From assembly GCF_029690045.1 (NCBI RefSeq), contig NZ_CP121464.1, positions 6,138,001-6,202,000 of the forward strand: 64,000 bases of DNA, written 5' to 3'. The notes beneath the pieces are model-generated. The model made no database searches, was not told the DNA's origin, and worked only from the letters and a program-made list of their open reading frames with translations. The position numbers were made by a program, and so were the translations under genes. This stretch comes from Janthinobacterium rivuli (lineage in GTDB: Bacteria; Pseudomonadota; Gammaproteobacteria; Burkholderiales; Burkholderiaceae_D). Of the stretch, positions 20,705 to 29,646 are shown piece by piece. The stretch's first letter is position 1, and each line of letters starts with the position of its first letter.

Positions 20705-21861
20705 CGTAAGGTCTCCGTGGCGCCGTCTTTCAAAATCGCTCGCGCGACGATCAGGCGCATAATTTCATTCGTCCCTTCCAGGATCTGGTGCACCCGCGTG
20801 TCGCGCACGTGGCGCTCGAGCGGATACTCGCGGATGTAGCCATAGCCGCCGTGCAATTGCAGCGCATCGTTGGCCACATTAAAACCGACATCCGTGGCGA
20901 AACGTTTGGCCATGGCGCAATACGCCGTGGCGTCCGGGCTTTCCTGGTCCAGTTTCCACGCCGCCAGGCGCACCATCTGGCGCGCCGCCACCAGTTCCGT
21001 CAGCATGTCGGCCAGCTTGAATTGCAAGGCCTGGAATTGCGCCAGTTCGCGGCCGAACTGCGTGCGCTCCTTCATGTAGGTTTGCGCGCGCGTGAGGGCC
21101 GCCTGCGCCGTGCCCACCGAGCACACGGCGATATTGATGCGCCCGCCATCGATGCCCTTCATGGCAATGGCAAAGCCTTCGCCTTCCGCACCCAGCAAGT
21201 TAGCTGCCGGCACTTTCACCTGGTCAAAGCTGATGATGCGCGTAGGCTGGCTGTTCCAGCCCATCTTTTCTTCTTTCTTGCCATACACGATGCCGGGCAA
21301 GTTCGCCGGCACGGCAAACGCGGAAATGCCGGCCGCGCCTTCGCCTCCAGTCCTCGCCATGACGATCAGCATGTCCGTCTGGCCCGCGCCGGAAATGAAG
21401 GCTTTCGTACCGTCGAGTACATAAAAGTCGCCATTCCTGGCGGCCTTGGTGCGCAAGGATGCCGCGTCGGAACCCGACTGCGGTTCCGTCAGGCAATAAC
21501 TGGCCAGCTTCTGGCCAGCGGCCAGGGCCGGCACCCACTCGTCGCACAGGGCTTCCTGGCCCCAGCGCGACAGCATCCAGGTGGCCATGTTGTGAATCGT
21601 GATGTAGGCCGTGGTCGAGGTGCAGCCGCCGGCCAGCTCTTCAAACACGATGGCCGCATCCTGGCGCGAGAGGCCCAGGCCGCCCCAGCGCTGCGGCGTG
21701 TACAGGCCGCAAAAGCCCATCTCGCCCGCCTTGGCGATCGTTTCCACGGGAAAGATCGATTCCGCGTCCCAATGGGCCGCGTGCGGCGCCAGTTCCCCTT
21801 CGGCAAACGCGCGCGCCGCCTGCTGGAACTCGCGCTGCTCGTCGCTCAGTTCAAAGTCCAT
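20701..21861 (-). CDS. Acyl-CoA dehydrogenase, probable isobutyryl-CoA dehydrogenase
   Basis: 386-aa FAD enzyme with SYCLTEPQSGSDAASLRT, the ETF/FAD region ERTQFGRELAQFQALQFKLA and a C-terminal catalytic Glu in ILEGTNEIMRLIVARA. The neighbourhood points to isobutyryl-CoA as substrate (valine pathway), although closely related short/branched-chain enzymes cannot be told apart by eye. It begins 9 bases after mmsA. Confidence 0.9.
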   Translation of the reverse strand: MDFELSDEQREFQQAARAFAEGELAPHAAHWDAESIFPVETIAKAGEMGFCGLYTPQRWGGLGLSRQDAAIVFEELAGGCTSTTAYITIHNMATWMLSRWGQEALCDEWVPALAAGQKLASYCLTEPQSGSDAASLRTKAARNGDFYVLDGTKAFISGAGQTDMLIVMARTGGEGAAGISAFAVPANLPGIVYGKKEEKMGWNSQPTRIISFDQVKVPAANLLGAEGEGFAIAMKGIDGGRINIAVCSVGTAQAALTRAQTYMKERTQFGRELAQFQALQFKLADMLTELVAARQMVRLAAWKLDQESPDATAYCAMAKRFATDVGFNVANDALQLHGGYGYIREYPLERHVRDTRVHQILEGTNEIMRLIVARAILKDGATETLR

Positions 21862-21870
21862 GCCAGCTCC

Positions 21871-23379
21871 TTATTTCAGGCTGATGGTGGTGTTGACCTT
21901 GCCCACCGAGGCCGCGTCCGTGAACCAGCGCTGGGTAATCGTTTGCGTCTGCGTGTAGAACAGCACGACTTGCTTGCCGAACGGCCCCAGATCGCCCAGC
22001 TTGGAGCCGCGCGAACCCGTAAAGCTGAACAGGGGAACGGGCACGGGAATGGGCACATTGATGCCGACCTGGCCCACGTCGATTTCTTCCTGGAAGTAGC
22101 GGGCGGCCGCGCCGCTTTGCGTAAACAGCGCCGTGCCGTTGCCGTTCGGATTCGCGTTGACCAGGGCAATCGCTTCGTCAAGCGTATCGACTTCGACGAC
22201 GATCAGCACGGGACCAAAGATTTCCTGGTCATACACGACCATGCCGGGCTTCACGCCGGAGAGAATCGTCGGTCCGACGAAGTTGCCGTTCGGATAGCCA
22301 TCGACCTTGACGTCGCGGCCATCGAGGGTCAAGACGGCGCCCTGTTCGATGCCCTTGGCGACCAGGCTGAAGACGCGCTCTTTTGCGGCGCAGGAAATGA
22401 CGGGACCCAGGTCAGGATTGTCCTTGCCCGCGCCGACCGTCAAGGTTTGCGCCTTGGCGGACAATTCCGGCAGCCAGTCGCGCGCTTCGCCCACCAGCAC
22501 GGCGACGGAGGCGGCCATGCAGCGCTGGCCGGCCGCGCCGAAACCGGCGCCCAGCAGCTGGTTCAGGGTCTGTTCTTTATTGGCATCCGGTAAGACAACG
22601 GCGTGATTCTTGGCGCCCATCATGCATTGCGCGCGTTTGCCGTTCAGGCTGGCGCGCTGGTACACGTGCGTGCCCACCTTGCTCGATCCCACGAACGAGA
22701 TCGCCTTGATGTCCGGGTGGTCGCACAGGGCATTGACGACGTCTTCGCCGCCGTGAATCACGTTCAGCACGCCGGCCGGGATGCCCGCCTGCAAGGCCAG
22801 GCGCACGAGTTTTTCCGTCACGAGCGGGTCTTGCTCCGATGGTTTCAGCACGAAAGTGTTGCCACAGGCAATCGCCATCGGGAACATCCACAAGGGGATC
22901 ATGGCAGGGAAATTGAACGGGGTAATGCCGGCGCACACGCCCAGCGGCTGCATCACGCTGTAGGTATCGACGCCACCGGCCACGTTTTGCGCGTATTCGC
23001 CCATTTGCAGGGTGCCGATATTGGCCGCATGCTCCACCACTTCCAGGCCGCGGAAGACGTCGCCTTCCGCGTCGAGCAGGGTCTTGCCCTGTTCCATGGT
23101 GAGCGTCGCGGCCAGGTCGGCCATGTTTTCACGGATCAGCTGCTGCAATTTGAGGAAGATGCGGGCGCGCGCGCCAATCGGCGTCTTGCGCCAGGTTTTG
23201 AAGGCGCGCTGGGCCGAGGCGATGGCCGCGTTGACTTCGTCCGGCGTGGCGAACGGCACCTTGGCCAGGACTTCCTGCGTGGCCGGGTTGACGACGTCGC
23301 GCCAGACGGTGGTCTGGGATTCAACCCACTCGCCGTTGATCAAGAGGGGAACGGTCGGAATTGCAGTTTGCGTGGTCAC
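21871..23379 (-). CDS. mmsA: CoA-acylating methylmalonate-semialdehyde dehydrogenase
   Basis: 502-aa aldehyde dehydrogenase that converts methylmalonate semialdehyde, NAD and CoA to propionyl-CoA. The catalytic Cys lies in [23 protein letters not shown] and [12 protein letters not shown] are MMSDH-type. Start is GTG at 23377-23379, supported by a strong AAGGAG ribosome site 7 bases ahead. First gene of a five-gene operon ending in mmsB. A sigma-70 promoter with operator-like palindromes lies immediately upstream. Confidence 0.96.
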   Translation of the reverse strand: MTTQTAIPTVPLLINGEWVESQTTVWRDVVNPATQEVLAKVPFATPDEVNAAIASAQRAFKTWRKTPIGARARIFLKLQQLIRENMADLAATLTMEQGKTLLDAEGDVFRGLEVVEHAANIGTLQMGEYAQNVAGGVDTYSVMQPLGVCAGITPFNFPAMIPLWMFPMAIACGNTFVLKPSEQDPLVTEKLVRLALQAGIPAGVLNVIHGGEDVVNALCDHPDIKAISFVGSSKVGTHVYQRASLNGKRAQCMMGAKNHAVVLPDANKEQTLNQLLGAGFGAAGQRCMAASVAVLVGEARDWLPELSAKAQTLTVGAGKDNPDLGPVISCAAKERVFSLVAKGIEQGAVLTLDGRDVKVDGYPNGNFVGPTILSGVKPGMVVYDQEIFGPVLIVVEVDTLDEAIALVNANPNGNGTALFTQSGAAARYFQEEIDVGQVGINVPIPVPVPLFSFTGSRGSKLGDLGPFGKQVVLFYTQTQTITQRWFTDAASVGKVNTTISLK

Positions 23380-23398
23380 TCGGTGTCTCCTTGTGTGG

Positions 23399-23427
23399 GT
23401 ATAAGTCTGTTTGCATTATTCGCACAA
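23399..23427 (-). promoter_or_regulatory. Promoter of the mmsA valine operon
   Basis: On the minus strand: -35 TTGTGC (23422-23427), 17-base spacer, -10 TTATAC (23399-23404), about 20 bases before the GTG start. The spacer contains GAATAATGCAAA, one arm of an inverted repeat, so a regulator bound here would cover the promoter. Confidence 0.6.
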
Positions 23428-23469
23428 TCGCCGCCGCGAACAAGGCGTGAAAATGCGAGATAATGCAAA
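23410..23469. promoter_or_regulatory. Long-range inverted repeat with TTTGCA half-sites
   Basis: TTTGCATTATTCGCA (23410-23424) is repeated in inverse at 23454-23469 as TGCGAGATAATGCAAA, with one extra base. Left arm covers the mmsA promoter. Half-site TTTGCA/TGCAAA resembles the published operators of RamB-type regulators, the family of the adjacent gene. Confidence 0.6.
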
Positions 23470-23481
23470 GCTGAATCTGTT

Positions 23482-23510
23482 AATCTGCAAATGTTGTAAA
23501 TTTGCAGATT
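23482..23510. promoter_or_regulatory. Perfect operator-like palindrome ahead of the ScfR-type regulator
   Basis: AATCTGCAAAT and ATTTGCAGATT are exact 11-bp inverted repeats with a 7-base spacer, 27 bases before the regulator's ATG. The TGCAAA core matches the half-sites of the neighbouring repeat, which suggests one protein binds both and also controls its own gene. Confidence 0.7.
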
Positions 23511-23536
23511 CCACAAACCGGGGAAGAGGAAACGCA

Positions 23537-24919
23537 ATGGCAAAGGTTTTCATGGGCGTGCGCCTGCAGCGGCTGCGCGAGGAACGGCGCATGACGCAGG
23601 TGGCGCTGGCCAAGTCCCTGGGCATTTCGCCCAGCTACCTGAACCAGATGGAACGCAACCAGCGCCCGCTGACGGTGCCGATTTTGCTGCGCATCGGCAC
23701 GGTGCTGGGGGTCGATCCGCAAATCTTTTCCGAACACGACAGCGCCAGCCTCGTGGCCGACGTGCGCGACGTGTTCGGCGAATTGCCGGACGCGCCGCCC
23801 ACCTCGATGGCGGAATTGAAAATGCTGGTGGAAAACATGCCGGAACTGGCGCGCTCGATTTTGCTCTTGCAGCGGCGCTACCGGGTGATGGCGGAACGGG
23901 CCGACACGCTGGCCGCGCGTCTCGACGACGGCAGCCGCGGCGCCAGCTCGGCGGCCCCGTCCACGGATGAGGAAGTGCGCGAATACCTGAACCGGCGGCA
24001 AAATTACATCGATGAGCTGGACCGGGCGGCGGAACTGGTGGCGGGACAATTCGATCCCGCCCTGCGCACGCTCGATGCGCTGCAAGGCCGGCTGCTGGAA
24101 CGCCACGGCATCGAAGTGCGCTTGTCCGATGGCGACGCGGGCATGGTGCGCAAGCACCGCTATGACGCCCAGCAACACATCCTGTGGCTGCCCGACACCC
24201 TGACGGGCGGCCAGCGCGCCTTCCAGATGGCGGCGCAAATCAGCCTGCTCGAACACAGCGAGCTGATCGACGCTCTCGTACTGGCGGCGGGATTGTCCGG
24301 CGCGGCCGCGCAAACGGGCGCGCGCCTGGCGTTTTCGAATTATTTCGCGGGCGCCCTCTTGATGCCGTACCAGCGCTTCCTGCAGGCGGCGGAAACGCGC
24401 GCCTACGATATCGAGCGCCTGGCGCACCAGTTCGGCGTGGGTTTCGAAGCCGTCTGCCACCGCCTGAGCACCATGCAGCGCCCCGAGGCGGCAGGGCTGC
24501 CGTTTTTCTTCGTGCGCGTCGACCGCGCGGGCAATGTCTCGAAGCGCCAGTCGGCCACGGACTTCCACTTTTCAAGGGTGGGCGGCACGTGCCCGCTGTG
24601 GATCGTGTACGACGCCTTCAGCCATCCGGGCCAGGTACTCACGCAAGTGGCCAGCATGCCGGACGGCTGCACCTATCTGTGGATCGCGCGCCAGGTCAGC
24701 ACGGCGTCACCGGGTTTCAGGGCACCGGGGAAAACCTTTGCCGTGGCGCTGGGCTGCGACATCTCGCAGGCGCACCGCTTGATCTATTCAAAGGGACTCG
24801 ATTTGCACGATCCGAGCAGCGCCACGCCCATCGGCACGGGCTGCAAGGTGTGCGAGCGCCAAAGCTGCCCGCAGCGGGCGTTTCCGTCGCTGCTGGCGCC
24901 ACCACCAGCATCGGCCTGA
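23537..24919 (+). CDS. XRE-family regulator with IrrE/ImmA-like and DUF2083 domains (ScfR/RamB type)
   Basis: 460 aa. N-terminal XRE helix-turn-helix (RLREERRMTQVALAKSLGIS, SYLNQMERNQRPL); a middle region in the position of the IrrE peptidase-like domain (SNYFAGALLMPYQRFLQAAE) but without an HExxH zinc motif; and a C-terminal Cys-rich DUF2083-type end (GTGCKVCERQSCPQRAFP). Relatives sense short-chain acyl-CoAs and control acetate, propionate or glyoxylate metabolism. Divergence from mmsA, whose operon ends in propionyl-CoA, fits. The ATG at 23537 has a GGAAGAGGA site upstream. The stop lies 1 base from that of the deaminase gene. Confidence 0.88.
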   Translation: MAKVFMGVRLQRLREERRMTQVALAKSLGISPSYLNQMERNQRPLTVPILLRIGTVLGVDPQIFSEHDSASLVADVRDVFGELPDAPPTSMAELKMLVENMPELARSILLLQRRYRVMAERADTLAARLDDGSRGASSAAPSTDEEVREYLNRRQNYIDELDRAAELVAGQFDPALRTLDALQGRLLERHGIEVRLSDGDAGMVRKHRYDAQQHILWLPDTLTGGQRAFQMAAQISLLEHSELIDALVLAAGLSGAAAQTGARLAFSNYFAGALLMPYQRFLQAAETRAYDIERLAHQFGVGFEAVCHRLSTMQRPEAAGLPFFFVRVDRAGNVSKRQSATDFHFSRVGGTCPLWIVYDAFSHPGQVLTQVASMPDGCTYLWIARQVSTASPGFRAPGKTFAVALGCDISQAHRLIYSKGLDLHDPSSATPIGTGCKVCERQSCPQRAFPSLLAPPPASA

Positions 24920-24920
24920 T

Positions 24921-25976
24921 TTATTCGGCGACCCGCGCGCGCAGTGCGTCAAATTCGCGCGCAAATTGCGCGCGCCAGTTGCGCCGCGTGGACTCGTCGA
25001 TCCAGGCCGCGTCGAGGCCATTCAACATGAAGCCGCGCATGTCATCGAGGCCGAAGCCGAATGCACGCATCATCATCCAGGCACCCGTCGGCGTCACGTG
25101 GTGCAGGGTCGGATCGTCCGTGTTCGGATGCAGTTTCAGGCCCAGCTTGGCCATGGCGCGGATCGGGTGATCGAGCGCCCAGCGTTCGGGCGCCAGCGTG
25201 CGCAGATAATACGAATTGGTCGGCACCACGGTAAACACGAGACCGCGCTCCACGCAGCGCTGCGCCAGTTCCAGGTTGTCGACAATCGTGTAGCCATGGT
25301 CGACCCGGTCCACCTTCAATTCGTCTATCGCCGTCGCCACGTTCATCCACGGCATGCCGAATTCGCCCGCATGCGCCGTGCATTTGAAACCGGCGGCGCG
25401 CGCGGCGCGGTAAGCGTCGATGAACAACTCTGGCGGGCGATCGTTTTCGCGGTAGTCGATGCCGATGCCGATGACTTCCGGCGCGCGGTAAGCCTTCATC
25501 CATTCCACCATTTGCACGGCTTCGGCGGGAGCCGCTTCGCGGTCGATGCTGGGGATCAAACGGCCGATCACGCCAAAGTCGCGCTGTGCATCGCGGATGG
25601 CGGCCACGATGGCGTCTTGCGCCGCTTCATAGCGGATGCCCGACACGCGCACGGTGCCGGTCGGATTCCAGAAGAACTCCGCATAGCGCACGCCGTGGCC
25701 ATGCACGTCTTCCAGGTATTCGTAGGCAAGGCAATACAGGTCCGTTGGCGAGACGATCAGGTGCGCGTCGAGCGCGCGCAGCACGCGCAGCACGCCGACG
25801 GGCTTGTCGCCGCGCGTGTAGAAAGAGTCGATTTCCTCGGGCGTGACGACATTGCCCGTCTTCGCGGCCAGCGCGCGGAAGGTAGCCTGGCGCACCGTGC
25901 CGAACAAATGGCAATGCAGCTCCACTTTCGGCATGGCGCGTAAAAACTGTTCGATGCTCAGGGGGGAATTAGACAT
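24921..25976 (-). CDS. Adenosine/adenine deaminase family protein
   Basis: 351-aa zinc amidohydrolase. Metal and catalytic residues are visible: HCH (residues 21-23), HAGE, RVDHGYTIVDN and NTDDP. The family deaminates adenosine or adenine. The D in RVDHG is the form seen in adenine deaminases, whereas adenosine deaminases usually have RIGHG; since a nucleoside hydrolase lies directly upstream, adenine released by that enzyme is a plausible substrate. It is the last gene of the porin-ABC-hydrolase unit. Confidence 0.85.
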   Translation of the reverse strand: MSNSPLSIEQFLRAMPKVELHCHLFGTVRQATFRALAAKTGNVVTPEEIDSFYTRGDKPVGVLRVLRALDAHLIVSPTDLYCLAYEYLEDVHGHGVRYAEFFWNPTGTVRVSGIRYEAAQDAIVAAIRDAQRDFGVIGRLIPSIDREAAPAEAVQMVEWMKAYRAPEVIGIGIDYRENDRPPELFIDAYRAARAAGFKCTAHAGEFGMPWMNVATAIDELKVDRVDHGYTIVDNLELAQRCVERGLVFTVVPTNSYYLRTLAPERWALDHPIRAMAKLGLKLHPNTDDPTLHHVTPTGAWMMMRAFGFGLDDMRGFMLNGLDAAWIDESTRRNWRAQFAREFDALRARVAE

Positions 25977-26001
25977 GAAGCTCGTTTCGTAATGGAGTGG
26001 A

Positions 26002-26946
26002 TCAGGCGAGGATGCCGGTGAGGCGACGCATCAAACGCTCGATGGCGGCCGGGCCGTCGGCCAGCATCGCCACTTGTGTATTGATGGCGGCGCGGCGCGG
26101 CACGCGGAACTCGCACACCGTCATGCCGCGCGTCAGTTCGCCCGTCAATTCGATGGCCACGTGGGCGCTCTGGAACTGGAACAGCTGCGGCGCTTCCAGG
26201 TACAGGGCCACCACGGGGTCGTACATGGGCATGGGCACGGAACCGTCGCTGCTGCGGATGCGCACATACGCTTCCAGGTAGCCGGCCAGGCACTGCGCGC
26301 GCGGCGTGCCGATGGCGCGCAGCTGCCGCACTTCCGCATTCGTCACCAAGAGCTGGCGGCACAGGTTCAGGCCGAACATGCGCAGTGGGATGCCTGCCTG
26401 GAAAACTTGCGCGGCCGCTTCCGGGTCCGCATAGATATTGAATTCGGCCGCCGCCGTATGGTTGCCCTGGTCGGTCGAGCCGCCCATCAGGATGATTTCG
26501 ACGATTTTGTCCGCGATATCGGGCGCCTTGGCCAGCGCGGTTGCGATATTGGTCATCGGCGCAATCGCCATGATGGTGATCTGGCCAGGATACTTGCGCA
26601 CGGCGGCGATCAGCGCGTCGACGGCGTGGCCGGCAGCATCCGTGGCCGCGCCCGGCGGCAGGATTTCTCCCGTCGTCGGCATGCCGCTGTCGCCGAGGAT
26701 GCGCTGCGCCGTTTCGATGACGCCCGCCAGCGGCTCTTCGCAGCCGCAGTAGATCGGCACCGTCAAACCGTCATGGGCCTTGATGCGCAAGGCGTTGTCG
26801 TAGGTGATGGCGACGGGCGCATTGCCCGCCACCACGCTCACGCCCAGCCACTCGATAGCGGGATTGCTGCCCAGGAGCAGCATCGTCAGCCAGTCATCGA
26901 AACCGGGATCGGTATCGAGCCAGATCTTTTTCAAGGGTTTGTCCAT
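26002..26946 (-). CDS. Nucleoside hydrolase (inosine-uridine preferring type)
   Basis: 314 aa. The calcium-binding signature DTDPGFDDWLTMLLL starts at residue 11; the later IMGGS(TD)QGNHTAAAEFNIYADPEAA segment matches the IUNH family substrate/metal site, and the distal Asp is in MYDPVVALYL. These enzymes split ribonucleosides to base and ribose. Trp after DD replaces the usual Ala, which may alter specificity. It follows the ABC ATPase by 18 bases and precedes the deaminase by 25. Confidence 0.92.
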   Translation of the reverse strand: MDKPLKKIWLDTDPGFDDWLTMLLLGSNPAIEWLGVSVVAGNAPVAITYDNALRIKAHDGLTVPIYCGCEEPLAGVIETAQRILGDSGMPTTGEILPPGAATDAAGHAVDALIAAVRKYPGQITIMAIAPMTNIATALAKAPDIADKIVEIILMGGSTDQGNHTAAAEFNIYADPEAAAQVFQAGIPLRMFGLNLCRQLLVTNAEVRQLRAIGTPRAQCLAGYLEAYVRIRSSDGSVPMPMYDPVVALYLEAPQLFQFQSAHVAIELTGELTRGMTVCEFRVPRRAAINTQVAMLADGPAAIERLMRRLTGILA

Positions 26947-26964
26947 GATGGTTTCCAGTCGAAG

Positions 26965-27996
26965 TTAGGCACCCAGCCACAGGGCGCTGTCCGCAGGCAG
27001 CACGAACGACACGGCCGTGCCTTCGCGCCAGGCGGCGCCACCGGCCGCGCAAATGCCCTTGACCTGGCCCAGCGGCGTTTGCAGCAGGTATTCGACGGTG
27101 TCGCCGAGGAAGCCGCGCGCCAGCACGGTGCCCGGATACTGGCCCGCCGCGTCATCGGCCGCGCACACGCGCACCTTGTCCGGACGCCAGCCCAGCACCG
27201 TGGTGCCGGCGGCGACGGGCAACGTGTACGGCAGGCTGGCGCCCGCGTGGTGCAGCGCGCCGTCGCGGTAGTCGAACAGGTTTTCAAAGCCCATGAAGTT
27301 GGCGACAAAGCGCGTCGACGGCGTATTGAAGACGGCTTCCGGCGCGGCCAGCTGCTCGATGCGCCCGCCGTTCATGACGACGATGCGGTCGGACAGGGCC
27401 AGCGCTTCTTCCTGGTCGTGCGTCACGTACAGCATGGTGATGCCCAGTTCGCGCTGGATGCGGCGCAGTTCGGCGCGCATCTGCACGCGCAGCTTGGCGT
27501 CCAGGTTCGACAGCGGTTCATCGAGCAACAGCAAGGCAGGTTCGACGACGATGGCGCGCGCCAGCGCCACGCGCTGCTGCTGGCCGCCGGACATCTGCGC
27601 CGGCAAACGCATCTCGAACCCCGTCAGTCCCACGGCGCCGATCACGGCTTCCACCTTGGTTTTCAGCAGGGCCGGCGCGACCTTGCGCAGGCGCAGCCCA
27701 AACGCGATGTTGTCGTAGACGTTCAGGTGCGGGAACAGTGCGTAGGACTGGAACACCATGCCGATATTGCGTTTATTGGGCGCCAGCTTGCCGATTTCGC
27801 GGCCATCCAAAATGATGCGGCCCGACTGCAGCGGCATCAGGCCGGCAATTGCGCGCATGGTGGTGGTCTTGCCGCAGCCGCTGGGGCCCAGCAGGGAGAT
27901 CAGTTCGCCCTGCTCGACGTGCAGGTCCAGGTCTTTCACGGACGTCGTGTTCTTCGCGTAGCCGAGGTTCAGCTTGTGCAGTTCCAGATAACTCAT
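26965..27996 (-). CDS. ABC transporter ATP-binding protein (Pot/Fbp class)
   Basis: 343 aa: Walker A GPSGCGKT (37-44), signature MSGGQQQRVALARA, Walker B LLLLDEPLSNLD, switch His in YVTHDQEEAL, then a C-terminal TOBE-type regulatory domain (TVLGWRPDKVRV). This domain set is typical of importers for polyamines, ferric iron, 2-aminoethylphosphonate and similar solutes. It powers the two permeases encoded just upstream. Confidence 0.93.
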   Translation of the reverse strand: MSYLELHKLNLGYAKNTTSVKDLDLHVEQGELISLLGPSGCGKTTTMRAIAGLMPLQSGRIILDGREIGKLAPNKRNIGMVFQSYALFPHLNVYDNIAFGLRLRKVAPALLKTKVEAVIGAVGLTGFEMRLPAQMSGGQQQRVALARAIVVEPALLLLDEPLSNLDAKLRVQMRAELRRIQRELGITMLYVTHDQEEALALSDRIVVMNGGRIEQLAAPEAVFNTPSTRFVANFMGFENLFDYRDGALHHAGASLPYTLPVAAGTTVLGWRPDKVRVCAADDAAGQYPGTVLARGFLGDTVEYLLQTPLGQVKGICAAGGAAWREGTAVSFVLPADSALWLGA

Positions 27997-28009
27997 GGTT
28001 TGTAGCCTC

Positions 28010-28789
28010 TTACATGTATTTAGAAATGCCCAGCACCTTCTCGGTCACCATCACGAAGGCCATGGTGAACAAGACCAGCAAGGTCGACAGGGCAGCGATC
28101 GACGGATCGAAGCTGTTTTCCATATGGCCCAGCATCTCGATCGGCAAGGTGCTGATGCCGGGGCCCGTCAGGAACAGCGACACGGGCACCTGGTTGAACG
28201 AGGTGACGAAGGCGAGGAAGAAGGCGGCGATCACGGCGTTGCGGATATTCGGCAGCACGATCATGAAAAACGCCCGCAGGCGCGACGCACCCAGCGTGAT
28301 GGCGGCATCCTCGATATCCACGCGCAAATTCACCAGGCTGGCATACACGACGCGCACCGAATACGGAATCAACAGCGCGATATGGCCGATCAGCAGGCCC
28401 ACATACACAGGCGCGTTAATCGTCAGGACCAGGTGGTGCAGCAAGCCCAGGCCGACGAGGATGGCGGGAATGATCAGCGGCGACGTCAGCACCTGCCGGA
28501 TGGCACCGATACCGGGCGGCGGCATGCGCGAAAACGCATATGCGACGGGTATGCCCAGCAACAGCGCGATGACGGTCGCGATCAGGCCGATCTCCAGGCT
28601 GGTCTGAAAAGCGCGGCGGAACTCGGGCGCCGACCATACTTCCAGAATCCAGCGCAGCGAATACGACTCGGGCGGGAAGGCCAGCGTCTCGCCGCCGGAA
28701 AAACCGGCCAGCACGACGATGGCAAAAGGCCCCAGCAGGAACAAAAACACCAGCCACAGGACGGCGCGCGAAAACAGGCTTTCTTTCAT
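28010..28789 (-). CDS. ABC transporter permease, second subunit
   Basis: 259-aa inner-membrane protein with about six membrane segments, PotC-like. The EAA coupling loop is EDAAITLGASRLRAFFMIVLP. Its start overlaps the stop of the other permease by 4 bases, so the pair is translationally coupled and should form the heterodimeric channel. Confidence 0.9.
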   Translation of the reverse strand: MKESLFSRAVLWLVFLFLLGPFAIVVLAGFSGGETLAFPPESYSLRWILEVWSAPEFRRAFQTSLEIGLIATVIALLLGIPVAYAFSRMPPPGIGAIRQVLTSPLIIPAILVGLGLLHHLVLTINAPVYVGLLIGHIALLIPYSVRVVYASLVNLRVDIEDAAITLGASRLRAFFMIVLPNIRNAVIAAFFLAFVTSFNQVPVSLFLTGPGISTLPIEMLGHMENSFDPSIAALSTLLVLFTMAFVMVTEKVLGISKYM

Positions 28790-29625
28790 ACGGAACTCCG
28801 GCTCGAGGAAATACGTTTAAGGCCGGCATTCACCAGCAAGGTCATGCAGACGAGGATGACGGCGATGACATTCGCCGCGCCGAAATCGCTCTCCACGCTG
28901 ACCTTCTGGTACAGCAGCGTTTCCAGCATCAGCACCTTGGTGCCGCCCAAGAGGGCCGGCGTCACATAGGCCGTCACGCAGCCCGTGAACACCAGCGTGC
29001 CGCCAACGACCAGGCCTTCCTGCGTTAGCGGCAGGGTGACCTTGCAAAACACTTGCCATGGATTGGCGCCCAAAGTCGCCGCGGCCGGTTCCACGTCGCG
29101 CGGCAGGTTTTCCAGTGCACCCGCCAAGGACATCAGCATCAGCGGCAGCAGCAATTGCAGCAGGCCGACAAACACGGCGAACTCGCTGAACAGCAAACGC
29201 AGCGGCTCTTCCGTCAAGCCCATGTTGACGAGTGCCGCGTTGACGGCGCCGTTACGGCCCAGCAACACGATCCACGCATAGGTACGCGCGATCGGCGAGA
29301 CCATCAGCGGCAGGATCATCATGCCGACCACCAGCCCGCGCCACTTCGGCGACACGCGCGCCACGGCTTGCGCGGCCGGGTAGCCGAGGATGATGGAGGC
29401 GAGCGTCACCAGCGCGGCGATGCGCAGGGTGCGCCAAAAGATGGTGCGGTTGAATTCCTGCGAGAAGAAGTCAATGAAGCGGTCAACGCCCCACTGCATG
29501 CCGTCGCCGACGCGGAAGGCGTCGACCAGCAAGGCCAGCACGGGCAGCAGGAAGCAGACAACGATAAAGATCAGCGCCGGCAGGACCAGCAGCAGTCCCA
29601 GACGCTTTTTTGGATCAGCAAACAT
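28786..29625 (-). CDS. ABC transporter permease, first subunit
   Basis: 279 aa, PotB-like, with an N-terminal membrane helix (LGLLLVLPALIFIVVCFLLP) and an EAA loop (DVEPAAATLGANPWQVFCKV). Two different permeases plus ATPase and periplasmic protein make a complete type I importer. Gap to the binding-protein gene is 21 bases. Confidence 0.9.
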   Translation of the reverse strand: MFADPKKRLGLLLVLPALIFIVVCFLLPVLALLVDAFRVGDGMQWGVDRFIDFFSQEFNRTIFWRTLRIAALVTLASIILGYPAAQAVARVSPKWRGLVVGMMILPLMVSPIARTYAWIVLLGRNGAVNAALVNMGLTEEPLRLLFSEFAVFVGLLQLLLPLMLMSLAGALENLPRDVEPAAATLGANPWQVFCKVTLPLTQEGLVVGGTLVFTGCVTAYVTPALLGGTKVLMLETLLYQKVSVESDFGAANVIAVILVCMTLLVNAGLKRISSSRSSV

Positions 29626-29646
29626 GGTGTTCTCTCCTCGTCACCA

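Noticed and set aside
23537..24919. Reading the ScfR-type gene as an active IrrE/ImmA protease
   Set aside because: No HExxH zinc motif is visible in the middle domain, so a sensory role is more likely than proteolysis.
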